Assembly: GCA_022605405.1 (NCBI GenBank)
Contig: JABYQQ010000012.1
Span: forward strand, 186,001-250,000
DNA length: 64,000 nt
Origin: Earliella scabrosa
Lineage: Eukaryota > Basidiomycota > Agaricomycetes > Polyporales > Polyporaceae
Direction: 5' to 3'
Part shown: positions 1 through 11,113 of the stretch, in pieces
Position numbering within the stretch: position 1 is the stretch's first letter
Layout of the letters: the number at the start of each line of letters is the position of its first letter
Notes under the pieces: model-generated
What the model saw: only the letters and a program-made list of their open reading frames with translations
Told to the model about the DNA's origin: nothing
The model's database searches: none
Position numbers and translations under genes: made by a program

Positions 1-11
1 CCGCCCAGAGC

Positions 12-1650
12 TCATACCAACGACCGCGCCTTGGTCGACGAGTCCGACCTCGGGTCGCTCCTCGTCGCCCCGGACCCCGGACCCTCGCTCTCGAACCACA
101 CCTCCCGGCTAAACCGTTTCAGCTCGAACTCCTGCGCGCCCGCGGCTCCCATCCCCGCGAGCTCGATGTCCGGGTCGCTCGCGTGCACATCTCCCTTGCG
201 CAGGTCGAGGACGGCCGCGGGGCGCGAGTGGAGCGCGGTGGTGACGTCCGCACGCCCGGGCTCGCACTGCATGGTCGAGACGACTTTGGTGGCGCGCTCG
301 ACATCGTCGTGGAAGGTCATGTTGAGGCAGACGAGGACGATTATTGCGGTGGGGTAGATGCCCTGCGGGCGGCGGGACCGTGGACGGGGTGTCAGCGGGA
401 CGGGGGCACGGAAGAGAAGGGGGCGCGTACCGTGAGGTGGCCGAGCATGTCTGTGATCACGTACACGCCGTTGTTGCCGATGACGAAGAGGCCGATGGTG
501 ATGACCTGTGGGCCCACGGTGAGATAGGTGCGTCTGCATACTTGTCCGCCGGCGGAGGGGGGGAATAAGGTATGTACATACCAGTGCGACGCTGTAGAGC
601 AGGCCTGACTCGATGATCACGAGCAGGGTGCCGTAGTACCGTCCGCCGTGGATCACGACCTCCTTGTTCACCTGGCGAAGGGCCCGTGCGCTCGCCCTGG
701 TGTGGCAGGTGAGTGATTCCTCGAGCGCCATGTGTATGGTGAGAGTGCTCACCATGACTTGATCGATATCGCTACGACTGCATAGATGTTCGCTAGGCAG
801 GTGAGGCCGCCGAACACCGCGAACCAGCGGGTGATGTCCTCGTTGTAGACGTCTTGGCCGGGGGGCGAGAGGACGTATGCGCGGATGAGGCCGATTCCCG
901 ACGCTGGAGTGTCCCGTAAGTTGTCGGTGCGGTTTGTCAGGTCGTTGAACGTGATGGCGCGGGACGCGGGTACGCACCGACGCCGCCTATGATGCATAGA
1001 GCAGGTGGGATGATGATGCGGTTGTACCTCCCCCAAATAACCCATGTTCTCCAGCAGACGATAGTATCCTGGAATGAGGCACATTGTCACTTCGGTCAGT
1101 GATGAGGATTGCAGGCGAGGTACGTACGCCGATCAGACACTGCAACTCCAATCAGTTAGGCATTGACGCTGCAAATCCAGGACGATGACGCTCACGTTGA
1201 TGACCTCGACGGCTATTTGGGAGTACACGAGTGGGTTTCCGCGGTTATTCATGATGGTGCGTCCGCCGTCGGCTGCCTTCTGGTCGAAGAAGGCGAGGAG
1301 GTTCACGCGGAGGGAGAGGCCGATATGGACCGTGGCGAGGGCGTACATGGCGAGCGTCGCGCAGACCATGAGGATGTTTGTGATGGACGTTCTCTTGGTC
1401 TGTCGCCGACGGCGACCGCTGGTGGTTCAAGTCGATTGTGAGTACCCACCATGCCGTCATGACTGGACTGTGGCTCACAGCAAGAGGTACATTGCGCCGG
1501 CAAAGAGAACTGTGTAGATCCCTGTCGTACGCCACGCTCAGTGGGTCGAATGGTCCTTCTATGCAAAGTGATCGCCGACGTACCATGCAAGATCGCTTCA
1601 CTGAAGAGGCCGATGAAGTACGCGTTGGGCAGGTCGAACGTGGACGGCAT
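12..1650 (-). CDS. Uncharacterised polytopic membrane protein, copy 1
   Basis: I do not recognise a named family. The product is a multi-span membrane protein of a type common in mushrooms. About nine exons read on the minus strand: 1650-1584, 1521-1479, about 1399-1196, a 12-nt exon at 1139-1128 encoding C-L-I-G, about 1068-978, 903-753, 696-582, one near 530-446, and the last to the TGA at 12. Hydrophobic segments follow the start (YFIGLFSEAIL), the MVCATLAMYALAT region, the CLIGDTIVCWRTW region and the IGLFVIGNNGVYVITD region. The tail is polar and acidic and ends KARSLV. The junction between the second and third exons is not resolved. The start at 1650 is chosen because the same N-terminus is present in the paralogue at 2617-4258. 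Expression and function are unknown; a receptor or transporter role would be a guess. Confidence 0.75.
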
Positions 1651-2068
1651 TGTTCATGAAGGGAGTCGTGACTAGGAAGCGGAGGGCGCGGCAGGTGAAG
1701 GCAAAGAGGGGATCTTCGGAGCACTCGGTGCTCTGCCTCATGCGACAGCCTTAGGGCGGCAGGAGCACGGGTCGCATCGGCGCGAAGGCATGGCATCTGC
1801 TAAGACGAGACATCTGCTGAAGAGAGGCTGTCAGCCAGAGGTTGGCAGGGTCCTCCTACCAAGACTTGCTCTTGCTCGTTGCGTCGGCCGTGCGAACGGA
1901 CTGCAGCGACGCGAGCGGCGACTGGGGAAGCACAACAAGGGGCGGCACGCATCCGCAGTATTTGAGCGTGCCCTTTCCATTTTGGTCGGTGCAGCGCTGC
2001 GATCGTCCGCCCAGCACGGTCATCGTGCAAGAAGGTTTCCGGAGTCCTCCTCCGACGCCCGCCGAGAC

Positions 2069-2365
2069 CTCTTTCTTCTCCAATCGCCCAGCTCCCGTTC
2101 GTCTTTGGCACGGGGGCTCCCGCCTCATGAGCCGGAACATCCCCGCCCACCTCGCGTTCGAGGAGCGCATGAAGACCTTCTGCGCCGCCACCGCCGCCGC
2201 CGCCGCCCTCCTCTTCAACTCCGGCGTAGTACGACGCCAAGGTCGCTTTCTGGCACGCCGTTCCCCAGGCGCACGACGCGACAATCTTTGACGGCCTCGT
2301 GGACACATACACGCGCGACGACATCCTTGCCTCCCGCGCGCGCTCCGCGCTCTACTCCGCCGTTG
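2069..2365 (+). pseudogene. Remnant of an alpha-oxoamine (KAPA) synthase gene
   Basis: This stretch is clearly homologous to the middle of exon 1 of the intact synthase at 5313-6820, covering the region from RDLFLA through GNIPAHLAFEERM to the SRAR segment. The N-terminal third, the PLP-lysine region and the C-terminus are missing. The reading frame is broken at several places: bases are lost before the AQLPFVFGTG-equivalent, one G is missing in the glycine run, and the frame shifts again after the FNSG motif. A (GCC)n run at about 2186-2206 replaces the RAPA codons. It lies downstream of and divergent from membrane gene copy 1, as the intact synthase does relative to copy 2, so it is the decayed half of a duplicated two-gene unit. 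No protein is expected. Confidence 0.85.
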
Positions 2366-2616
2366 CACTCTCCCCCAAACCTCGTAGTCCAGGAGAAGGC
2401 GCGCCCCCTAGCGCTGTGAAGGGACCATTCATAAACACCTCGACAGCGGCGCAACAGTGGCGCCTTGCCTCACGCATCCACTATCACAGGTATGGCGTCG
2501 TTGTGGATCAGTATGTGGTTGCTGAGCACTCGTCGCGCATCCGCAGCATCAATATCATTACAATCGATCCAGGAGCCCAGTCCGTCATGACACTCACATG
2601 CCCACACGCCCGCAGC

Positions 2617-4258
2617 TCATACGAGCGACCCCACCTTGGTCGACGAGTCAGACCTCGGATCACTCGTCGTCGCCCCGGACCCCTCGCTCTCGAACCACAC
2701 CTCGGGCCTGAATCGCTTCAGCTCGAACGCGTTCTGCCCACCCACGGCTCCCACCTCTGCGAGCTCGACGTCCGACCCCACATCCGGGCTTCCAGTTGTT
2801 GCGTGTGCGTTATCTTTGCGCAGATTCAGGACAGTGGGGTGCGACTGGATCCCGGTCGTGACGTCGGCGCGCCCGGGCTCGCACTGCATGGTCGAGACGA
2901 GCTTTGTGGCGCGCGTGACGTCGTCGTGGAAGGTCATGTTGAGGCAGACGAGGACGATGATCGCGGTGGGGTAAATTCCCTGCGGGCGGCGTGACGTGGT
3001 GTCAAGGTTTGGCTGAGCTCGGGACGGGGCACGGAAGAGAAAGGGGCGCGTACCGTGAGGTGGCCGAGCATGTCCGTGATCACGTACACTCCGTTGTTGC
3101 CAATGGCGAAGAGACAGATGGTGATGATCTGCGCCACCGTGAGATGCGTGGACAAGGGTGGTCCGGCGACTGGAAGGGTACGTACCAGAGCAACACTGTA
3201 GAGCAGGCCTGACTCGATCACTACCAACAGGGTGCCGTAGTACCGTCCGCCATGGATGACCACGTCCTTGTTCAGCTGGCGAATCGCCCGTGCGCTCGAC
3301 CTGGTGCTTGTGAGTGTTGTTTCAACTTTCAATTGACCTTGTAAGACTGCTCACCATGCTTTCATGGAGATCGCTACGACGGCGTAGATGTTCGCAAGAC
3401 AGGTCAGACCGCCGAAGACGGAGAACCACCGCGTGATGTCCTCGTTGTAGACGTCCTGGCCGGGTGGCGACAGGACGAACGCGCGGATCAGGCCGATACC
3501 CGATGCTGGAGTGTATCGGTCGGTCAGGTCGTGGATAATTGCAGGGCGTCGGTACGCACCGAAGCCGCCTATGATGCATAAAGCAGGTGCGATGATGATG
3601 CGGTTGTATCTTCCCCAGATGACCCATGTCCTCCAGCAGACGATGGAATCCTAGGACAACGCACATTGTCCCTTCAGTCTGGGAGATGAGGACGGGGAAG
3701 TACGTACCCCGATGAGACACTGCAACGAGTCCAATCAATTAGCCATTGAAGCTGCAATTCCAGGACGATGTCACTCACGTTGATGATCTCGATGGTTATC
3801 TGTGAGTATACAAGCGGGTCTCCCTGGTCGTTCAAGATGGTGCGTCCGCCGTCGGCGGCTTTCTGGTCGAAGAAGGCGATGAGGTTTTGGCGGAGGGAGA
3901 GGCCGACGTGCGCCGTGGCGAGGGAGTACATGGCGAGCGTCGCGCAGACCATGAGGATGTTTGTGAGGGACGTCCTCTTCGTCTGTCGCCGACGGCGCCC
4001 ACTGGCAGTGGAGGTTCGCTGTGAGTACCCACTATGCCGTCATGACTGGTGGAAGGCAACGTAATGCGGCTCACAGCAAGAGGTACATGGCGCCGGCAAA
4101 GAGAACTGTGTAGATCCCTGTCGGACGCCAAGCTCAGTGACTCGAATGCTCTTGGAATGCTAGTGAACGCGCCGTTACGGCGGCGTACCATGCAAGATCG
4201 CCTCGCAGAAGAGGGCGACGAAGTACGCGTTGGGAAGACCGAACGCTGAGGACGGCAT
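2617..4258 (-). CDS. Uncharacterised polytopic membrane protein, copy 2
   Basis: This is the paralogue of the gene at 12-1650, with the same exon order and highly similar protein. The start at 4258 begins MPSSAFGLPNAYFVALF. The second exon encodes GIYTVLFAGAMYLLL, identical to copy 1. A 12-nt exon at 3719-3708 again encodes C-L-I-G and is followed by an exon reading DSIVCWRTWVIWGRYN. The C-terminal exon ends KVGSLV before the stop at 2617. Several membrane-spanning segments are visible, there is no recognisable catalytic motif, and the tail is acidic and Ser-rich. It is transcribed away from the intact synthase at 5313. I see no internal stop in the exons, so both copies look functional. The exact family is unknown. 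Confidence 0.75.
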
Positions 4259-5312
4259 TGCTCACGAGGCGAGTCGAGATCCGGAGGGCGGCGCGGGGCA
4301 GTTGAAGGCGAAGAGGGGATATGAAGATGGGGAACGCTCGAGTTGCATTCGGCGGACCGCCCTCACGCGTGAGCCCCTCGAGTTCAAGTCGCAGGGTGAG
4401 CTGGAGTGCAAGGGTCGCGTCGGCGCACGGGCAGGGCGTATGGTCCCACGAGTCCCGTCGATTCATCGGCTGAAGAGGGGCTGTCAGCTAGAGTTAGGCG
4501 AGGACCTCATCCGAGACTTGCTGGTTACGTCGACCGTGCGAGGCGGTTGGGCGACGCGGGTGAAGAAGTGCGCACCGCAAGGGGCGGAGCTCTGACGTCT
4601 CGTCTCGGGCTCGCACACTCTCAGAGACATTCAATGTTATGGGCCCTCTTTACTCACAATCTGATAGGGATGCGCGTGGGCGCAGTGTTTGAGCGCGGGC
4701 TTTCTATTTCGGTCGTCGGTATAGCCGATCCTCCTCCGCCCAAAACGGATATCGGGCGACGGGCACAGTTGGCATGGTTTGTTTGCATATACGCTAATAC
4801 GGCTCGCCATTGCAATGCACCGGCGCGAGTCGCAGCTGCGCGGGCACGCTCATGTGTCTTGAGTTCTGACCGGAGTCCTCTAGCGTGTCGGCTCGACCAC
4901 CTTTGCCGCTATCGCACCCGCTCTGACTCCCTACAGCGTTGAACCGAGCAGCGTCAGACTGCGATGAGGGAGGGTTCGCCCGGTCTCCCGCGGTCGCTAC
5001 AGAGAAGACAGAGCATTGCGATGGGTGGTACGTGATGAGATCTGCCAACGTAGCAATCTGTTCGTCCAGCGGGTTGACGTACAACGCTGCGTTGAAACTA
5101 GGTAGCACCGCTGCTATGGTTTGGAGAGCGGCATGGCTGTTCAACTCCTTTGTCGGTTGCACTCACTCACTACATTCCTCCTATCAGGTACAGGGCATGC
5201 TCCCAGTGCGCCAGCGTCGTACCTCGCCGGTACAGCTGCGTATAAGAGTACTTATGCCCTACTCGAACGCGAGCGACTCGAATCAGGTTCTTTGAGTCCA
5301 ACATACGCCACA
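4259..5312. other. Intergenic region between membrane gene copy 2 and the synthase
   Basis: No convincing gene is seen. The part near 4460-4700 is similar to 1810-1990, the equivalent spacer of the first duplicated unit, including shared stretches such as the one starting gaagaggggctgtcagc. It presumably contains the divergent promoters of the two flanking genes. Confidence 0.5.
5241..5246 (+). promoter_or_regulatory. TATA-like element of the synthase gene
   Basis: The sequence TATAAG lies about 70 nt upstream of the ATG at 5313, a plausible distance for a fungal core promoter with a short 5' UTR. This is inferred from position and sequence only. Confidence 0.4.
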
Positions 5313-6820
5313 ATGTCTACACCTCTTGATGCCACACTCGAGCACGCGCTTTCCGAACGTGAGCGGCGGTCCGTCCCGACGACAGACCTCTACGACGAGC
5401 CGCCCCGCTCGGCCCCGGACCTCTTCTCAAACGACTACCTCTCCCTCTGCACCGACGATGCGCTCCGCGACCTCTTCCTCGCCAAGGTCGCCCAGCTCCC
5501 GTTCGTCTTCGGCACGGGGGGCTCCCGCCTCATGAGCGGGAACATCCCCGCCCACCTCGCGTTCGAGGAGCGCATGAGGACGTTCTTCCGCGCGCCCGCG
5601 GCCCTCCTCTTCAACTCCGGCTACGACGCCAACGTCGCGTTCTGGCACGCCGTTCCACAGGCTCATGACGCGATCGTCTTCGACGACCTTGTACACGCCT
5701 CGACGCGCGACGGCATCCTCGCCTCCCGCGCGCGCACCGCGCTCTACCCCTTCGCGCACAACTCCGCCTCTGCGCTCCGGGAGGTGCTCGTGCGCGTGCT
5801 GAAGAAGCACCCCGCGATCGCGGAGGGACGGGCCACGGTGTTTGTCGCCGTTGAGAGCCTGTACAGCATGGACGGCGACTTTGCGCCCCTCGAGGACATC
5901 GTGCGCGCCGTGGACGAGCTCGTTCCGGCTGGATGTGGGCACATCGTCGTCGACGAGGCGCACTCGACCGGCATCTACGACGAGCAGGGCCGCGGGCTCG
6001 TGACCGCGCTCGGCCTCGAGAAGCGCGTCGACACCGTTCTGCATACATTTGGGAAGGCGCGGGGCCTGACCGGAGGTATGTATGTCCTGAGCCGGTGGTG
6101 CGCAGGTGGGAACTTTGGCTGACTTCTGGGGGGCGGTTGAATCGCTCAGCGGTGCTCCTCACGTCCCCGGCGGTACGCAAGTACATCATCAATTATGGCC
6201 GGCCGTTCATCTTCTCGACGTCGCTGTCCCACTCGACGGTATGCGCGCTCAACGCGTCCTTCGATTACATCGAGAGCGCCGGCGGAGACGAGGTGCGTCT
6301 GGTCCCCCATATGGCCATGATTCTGGTCCCTGATATACGCGCCGAGCAGCTTCGCGCCGCCCTTCGCCACATCTCGGAGACGTTCGCGCAGAAGCTCTTC
6401 TCCGCGCTCAAGGACGCGCCCCCGCACCTCCTCGCCCTGCCCCCGCGCGCCGCGCATGCCGATTGGTTGCAAGCGCAGGGGATCGTGAGCCCGATCTTCC
6501 CTGTGCTCACGAGCGCGCCCCTCGCGCTCGCGGCACACCTGCGCGCGCTTGGCTATGGCGCGCGACCGGTGCCGTACCCGGTCGTGCCCCGCGGACAGGA
6601 GCGGGTGCGCGTGATCATGCATGCGCGCAATACGGAGGAGGAGGCGGACGAGCTCATTGTGCATTTGTTGGGCTGGGCGAGGGAGATGGTGGTGCGGGAG
6701 CAGGTGGAGGCGGGGCTGGCGCTGGGGGCCCCTGTGGAGGACGTCAGTACGAGCGTGGGCGCAAAGACGGTACCCTCGGCGACGTTGTCGGCGGAGCGGG
6801 TGGTGAGGGTCGGTGCATAA
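5313..6820 (+). CDS. Alpha-oxoamine synthase, KAPA synthase (BioF) type
   Basis: This is a PLP-dependent fold-type I enzyme of the alpha-oxoamine synthase family. 8-amino-7-oxononanoate synthase members condense pimeloyl-thioester with L-alanine in biotin synthesis. Three exons, 5313-6075, 6150-6292 and 6350-6820, give 458 aa. Family marks are the start block SNDYLSLC, FGTGGSRLMSGN, the LLFNSGYDAN block, VDEAHSTGIY with D214 and H217, and the PLP lysine K248 in HTFGKARG. The C-terminal domain carries PVVPRGQERVRV. There is no N-terminal membrane anchor as in serine palmitoyltransferase and no obvious mitochondrial presequence with haem motifs as in ALA synthase, so BioF-like is the best call. 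The extended C-terminus after the HLLGWA segment is absent from the paralogue at 11114. Substrate specificity cannot be read from sequence, and a secondary-metabolic role is possible. Confidence 0.88.
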
Positions 6821-7679
6821 GACCAGATGAACTGCTGCTTTGTGGTGGACCGAGTGGATTGGGTATCGGAGGGGTTCGAGTTGTTGAACATTCTACATCT
6901 GGGATACCGTGCCACGAGACGAATGCAAGCTGCACAGGTCAGGCCGTTCTGAGGCTGTCATCGATTCGTTCATATGTCGAGCCTTAGTTGAACGGTCGTG
7001 ATTGTTGGATCGCAGAGTCGCTGTGCCTTCTCTGGGAACTCGCAGCTTCCAGACCACTGCTGTCAACTCAATGCTCCGTAGTGTGCCTGAAATGAAGCAG
7101 GTCCATGAACACGGAAGCGCAAAGCAGGTCCAGGATGACTGACCCTGAGGACGACGGGATCAAGCTCGTCGTTTGTGGTGTCCGTGCGGGAGCGGGATAA
7201 CGGCATCCAAGGAACAATGAGTCGTGCCCAGACGCGAATCTTGTCGTGACGCTCCCGAGGAGAACAGGCCTGGCTCTGACGGAGCGTGTCCAACAAGGGC
7301 GTCATGGACATTCGAAGCCACCCAGTACTCGCTCCTCCAGACATGGATTGTCATTGGGCCCTCGGCGGATGGTCATCCGTGATGGAGGCGCTTTCAGTGC
7401 GGTGAGGAAGAACTGGCCCAATCGTATGGCTCCTGCAGCTCTGACGGAAGAGGTCAAACGTGCCCGTCGACTTCTCCGATTCGGAGAAGGTCGGAAGCCG
7501 GCCGTGGCACTCTTGACTGTCGAGCACGGATTGGGGATTGTCCTAGCTTGAGTCGTCCTGGAATCAAGACATGACGTGAGAACCCGTGAGGGTGCTGGGC
7601 GTGAGGACGGCGGGAAATCGATCATGAGACGCACGCATGTCGAGTTCGACGAAGGCCGGATGGTGGCTATGCTCTACAC
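6821..7679. other. Intergenic region
   Basis: Only short unsupported reading frames are present. I see no repeat, RNA gene or conserved coding pattern here. It holds the 3' ends of the synthase and of the convergent acetyltransferase. Confidence 0.5.
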
Positions 7680-8917
7680 CTATGTAGATTGGCTTTCTAT
7701 GTGCGGGAGATCGTTCCGGCGATTCGAGCCAGCGCCACGATCTGGACGGAGGAGTGGTATATACATAATGTATCGTTCAGCAATCCGCACACGGAAGTTG
7801 TGCGCTGGACTGTTGAGCGACGTGCATGCTGCAAGGGACGTGTCCGGTTCATGTGCTCCACTGCTCGCAGTCCGAGAAGCATTAGATGCGGTCTCGACAC
7901 GGACAAGGACTTCCTGTACCTTGGTCATGATCCATTCGGGGAATCCGGTCGCGGCCTTGCCATGAGCCTTCACGCCGTCCTTGTCCACCGCGCCGACCCC
8001 GAACTGATGTTCTTCGTCCACCTAGACAGCACACAGCACAGGTTAGAAGCTCGCGAAGTAGTGTGAGCTAGGCCGGGACTCGCCTCGAAGCCGAAGTGGG
8101 CGTAGATGTCGCGCGTGCTGGCCTTTGTGGCCTCGAGATGAACCGGCTTGGGTGAGGTGCGCTTGAAGCCTTCTTGCAACAGCATGGTTGAGTACCCTGC
8201 CACGGAATGTCAGTCTCGCGCACGCCTGACAGACGGGGAAGGAATGTGGGCAGGCCTTGTTTCTGATGCGCGGGGTCTACCACCATCTCAAGCAGGTGCC
8301 AGGAGTCAAGTCTGTCCAGGCCGCGGGCCTTGAACGACTTCTCCAGGCTGCGCTCCACTGCAGGCGAGAAGTCGACGAGGACGCGCTGTGAAAGAAGGAT
8401 CGCAGGGGTTAGAGCAGCGAAGGAGCGCAGAAACAATGCAATACGCCAGTGACCAGACCTTGACCCCAGTGAGTCCCCAACCGAAGAGAACCTTGAAGAT
8501 ACCCGAACGCAGCATCGTAATAGGGCCCATGTCAAGCGTCTTGCCAGGCGGGAGCCACAACGCGACGCCAACGATGTCCTCGTCTGACTCCTGGCCATTT
8601 CGGTCTTCCTGTTGCTCGTCCGGGGTCGCCGCTTTATCCGCGCCCTCATTTAGCTCGCGCGGAATAACGGCGACTGTGACGAAGCCGTCGACGAGGACGG
8701 TCGCTTTGACCAACGCGGCCTGGAACCAGCTCAGGTTGCGCATGCTCCGCTTGTCGGCGGGGGAGGGCGTGTCGATGTCGTCGACCATCTTGGGCAAGCA
8801 GCCGTACCAATTCATTGCGGGATCCTTCGCGAATGCGCGTGTGAGGACGCGGGCGACGGCCGGGTGCTCGGAGGGCTTCGCTAGTCGTACGTAGGCCTTG
8901 GGATGTGGGGCGGGCAT
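7680..8917 (-). CDS. GNAT-family N-acetyltransferase
   Basis: This is a predicted acetyl-CoA-dependent N-acetyltransferase; the substrate is unknown. Four exons (8917-8459, 8385-8256, 8196-8084, 8021-7680) give about 347 aa in one consistent frame. The N-terminus reads YVRLAKPSEHPAVARVLTRA, a typical GNAT opening. The acetyl-CoA-binding motif A is LLEMVVDPAHQKQGYSTML, formed across the second splice junction. The segment YAHFGFE is the usual C-terminal strand. Two of its three introns need GC donors: AAG|GCCTGC at 8255 and GAG|GCGAGT at 8083. The splits are well supported because each restores the GNAT motif. The last 60 or so residues look low in family signal, so the true stop may lie further upstream through another intron. 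It is convergent with the synthase at 5313. Confidence 0.8.
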
Positions 8918-9184
8918 GACGGTTGTGGTAGTAGTGTAAAGATAGACGGTTTCAAACAGAACGAGAGAAGAGCTGCTGGCGGCTGCTTCAAGATGATGTG
9001 CGGTTGAACGGGGCGCCAGACCTCTGGCAGTGGCAGTCGGAGCAACAAGTTTCAAGTAACCGTAGTGCGATCCATAAGGTCAATTCACGTTGTGGATGGG
9101 CCGTACACTCTCAAGTGCAGTCTACATACGTAGAAGTTGTGACTGTGAGGGAGCGGCGCGGGATCGTTTATGTATGGTGGACCC

Positions 9185-9826
9185 TTTGTACATTTATTAT
9201 CCCACGCACTAATCGCCCGCACCGCCACACTTATCGGTCTGCCGCACTTCGCGCGCACCGTCGCACTTTGACTCGGCTAAGTTTCGTGGCCTCCAGGCTG
9301 GATGTACGAGTACATACTGCGAGCAAAAACACATAGATGTATTTCACAATAAGTACTACCCCAGAATCTGACTTCTGGGCGGGATGAGAGGAGGACACGT
9401 GACTCTCCCGGATCATGTGATCGTCCTTTCCGATTCGGATTTCTCTTCCACATTGACTCTGGTCATTAAATGCGTTGGTATAAAAGCCTCCAAAGCATGC
9501 ATGCTACCACATACAGAGCCTACAATGCTGGGCTTGAGCTACTTATGTCTATCCTTCAATCAAGTTATGCGAACGCCTCGAGCGCTTATGGTTCTAGGCA
9601 GTACCCGAGCGGAGTTCAAATTGAGCTGACCTCGTTTTCGTCCATTAGCGGCCTGTAAGTCTATTCTAGTAGCCCCCAAGTTATGTCTCGTAGTACAGGA
9701 AGGAGGCAAAAGCACTTTGTGAAGCTACGGAAGAGCTCTGACAAAGTCATTGTCGAAGTGCAGGCGCGAGAAGTGACTGCACACGGCGTGGGAGTGGTGC
9801 GGGGCGCTCGATAATAAATGTACAAA
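9185..9826. mobile_element. Possible non-autonomous element with 17-bp terminal inverted repeats
   Basis: Positions 9185-9201 (TTTGTACATTTATTATC) recur as a perfect inverted copy at 9810-9826. Sequence just inside both ends is similar, with CCCACGC and CCGCACC strings. The 642-bp interval has no transposase reading frame. No clear target-site duplication is visible, so the mobile-element call is tentative. Confidence 0.35.
9479..9486 (+). promoter_or_regulatory. Orphan TATA box
   Basis: A canonical TATAAAAG lies inside the inverted-repeat-bounded interval, followed by only short reading frames (for example 9526-9630, about 34 codons). It could drive a short or non-coding transcript or be chance. 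Confidence 0.25.
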
Positions 9827-10512
9827 CGGCACTTCATATTTATGACTCCGCTCACATCCGACACTATCACAGCGCCTGCGGAGAAGCAAAATGAAAGCGG
9901 AGACTTGAGCTGAGCCACATTCTCACATTCTCAGAGGGCATCTTCGACGTACGGTCAACGTGCGGCCCACTGGTTGATCTGTACAATCGATGGAGTCACA
10001 ACCAATCGCTCTCGGGCTCTTACTTCCTAAGAACAACGAACATCAAGTTTTTCCTGAGAATGGCCTAGTAGGTGCTACCTCCACTCGCAAATCCAACTTC
10101 TCACTGACGCAGGTGTCAAGTTATTCCTTCTATCGCTTAGTCTACGCCCGGTAGACTCGATGTCCTCCCCATACAGCTGCATACCGGTGTACTCGGCACC
10201 CAGCTCACCTCCTCAAATCACCTACACGGCTGCCAAGCGTCTGCATCGCAACGCCTGCTAACAAGACTCGCAGTTCCATTTCCTCGACGAATGTCAAAAA
10301 GGAGACTGTTCTCCCGTCATGTCCGGGTCATAGGCAGACTTGACGTTGACTGGTCCGACCAGGCTCCCCCTGCGACGGCCGACGTTGACGTCGCATTGCT
10401 AAGGCTTCCGCCGATGGTTCCTCGTCTGGTTGCCATAATTGCAGGGCAGAGTGCTTTTAGCCGAGAGCTACGGACATGTGTGAAGCGATGTGCGACCTTC
10501 GGACGTTCTGGA

Positions 10513-11025
10513 CTAGAGGCCCTGGGATGTGAAGAGGTGAGAGCGCGAGCTGGAGAGGATGCTAGAGGATGGGCAGTCCAGGAGATGTTGTATTAAGTGG
10601 TGAGGCTCGGGCATCATGGCTCGTTCAAACGGAATGGTATGTCCTATTTTCAAGTCTTCCTCGCGATCGTCGTCTGACAACAGCATCAGGTCGCGGCATG
10701 TGGCACGTAGGGACTCCGGGCTGACTGCAGCCGGGTACCCGCTCAGGAAGTTGACTCCGTATGCTGGACTCTCCTGGTTGACGTATGTATAATCCCATTG
10801 AACTGAAACTGCTTTCCGAAGCTCGGCCCTGTTTAAACCACCCGTGGTCATCGGCTCAACGTTCAACAATAGTGCATGCGCAACTAACCTTGTGCGGTTC
10901 CTTGCAGCTTCTGCCAGCGAGGACATGAATGCCTGCGTTGACGGCGGCTCTGACTGGTCACCAGCGGCCACGCTGCTCTCTTGGCGGCCTGGGAGGACCA
11001 CATGCTCGTGAGTACCGTACCACAT
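10513..11025 (-). CDS. Hypothetical open reading frame, 170 codons
   Basis: This is an uninterrupted ATG-started frame of 170 codons directly upstream of and divergent from the synthase at 11114. I recognise no domain. The composition is mixed and hydrophilic, with no signal peptide or membrane segment. It lies in an otherwise gene-free stretch, but its length is not far above what chance gives at this GC content. It could be an exon of an unmodelled gene or spurious. Transcript evidence would decide. Confidence 0.2.
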   Translation of the reverse strand: MWYGTHEHVVLPGRQESSVAAGDQSEPPSTQAFMSSLAEAARNRTRLVAHALLLNVEPMTTGGLNRAELRKAVSVQWDYTYVNQESPAYGVNFLSGYPAAVSPESLRATCRDLMLLSDDDREEDLKIGHTIPFERAMMPEPHHLIQHLLDCPSSSILSSSRSHLFTSQGL

Positions 11026-11113
11026 AAAGTCAACTCTACTTCATTGCTGCGCACCTCGGCCCTCGATTGCACTCCACTCACACTCCAGTGCGACGCACCA
11101 CATCACACTTACC

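Larger units (their letters stand above)
8918..10512. other. Gene-poor stretch with an inverted-repeat element
   Basis: No supported protein-coding gene is seen. It contains a 17-bp inverted-repeat pair at 9185-9201 and 9810-9826 and an isolated TATAAAAG at 9479. The remainder shows nothing I can name. Confidence 0.45.

Noticed and set aside
2186..2206. A (GCC)n tract as a polyalanine-expanded functional synthase
   Set aside because: The surrounding reading frame is shifted several times and both ends of the enzyme are missing, so the tract belongs to a pseudogene.
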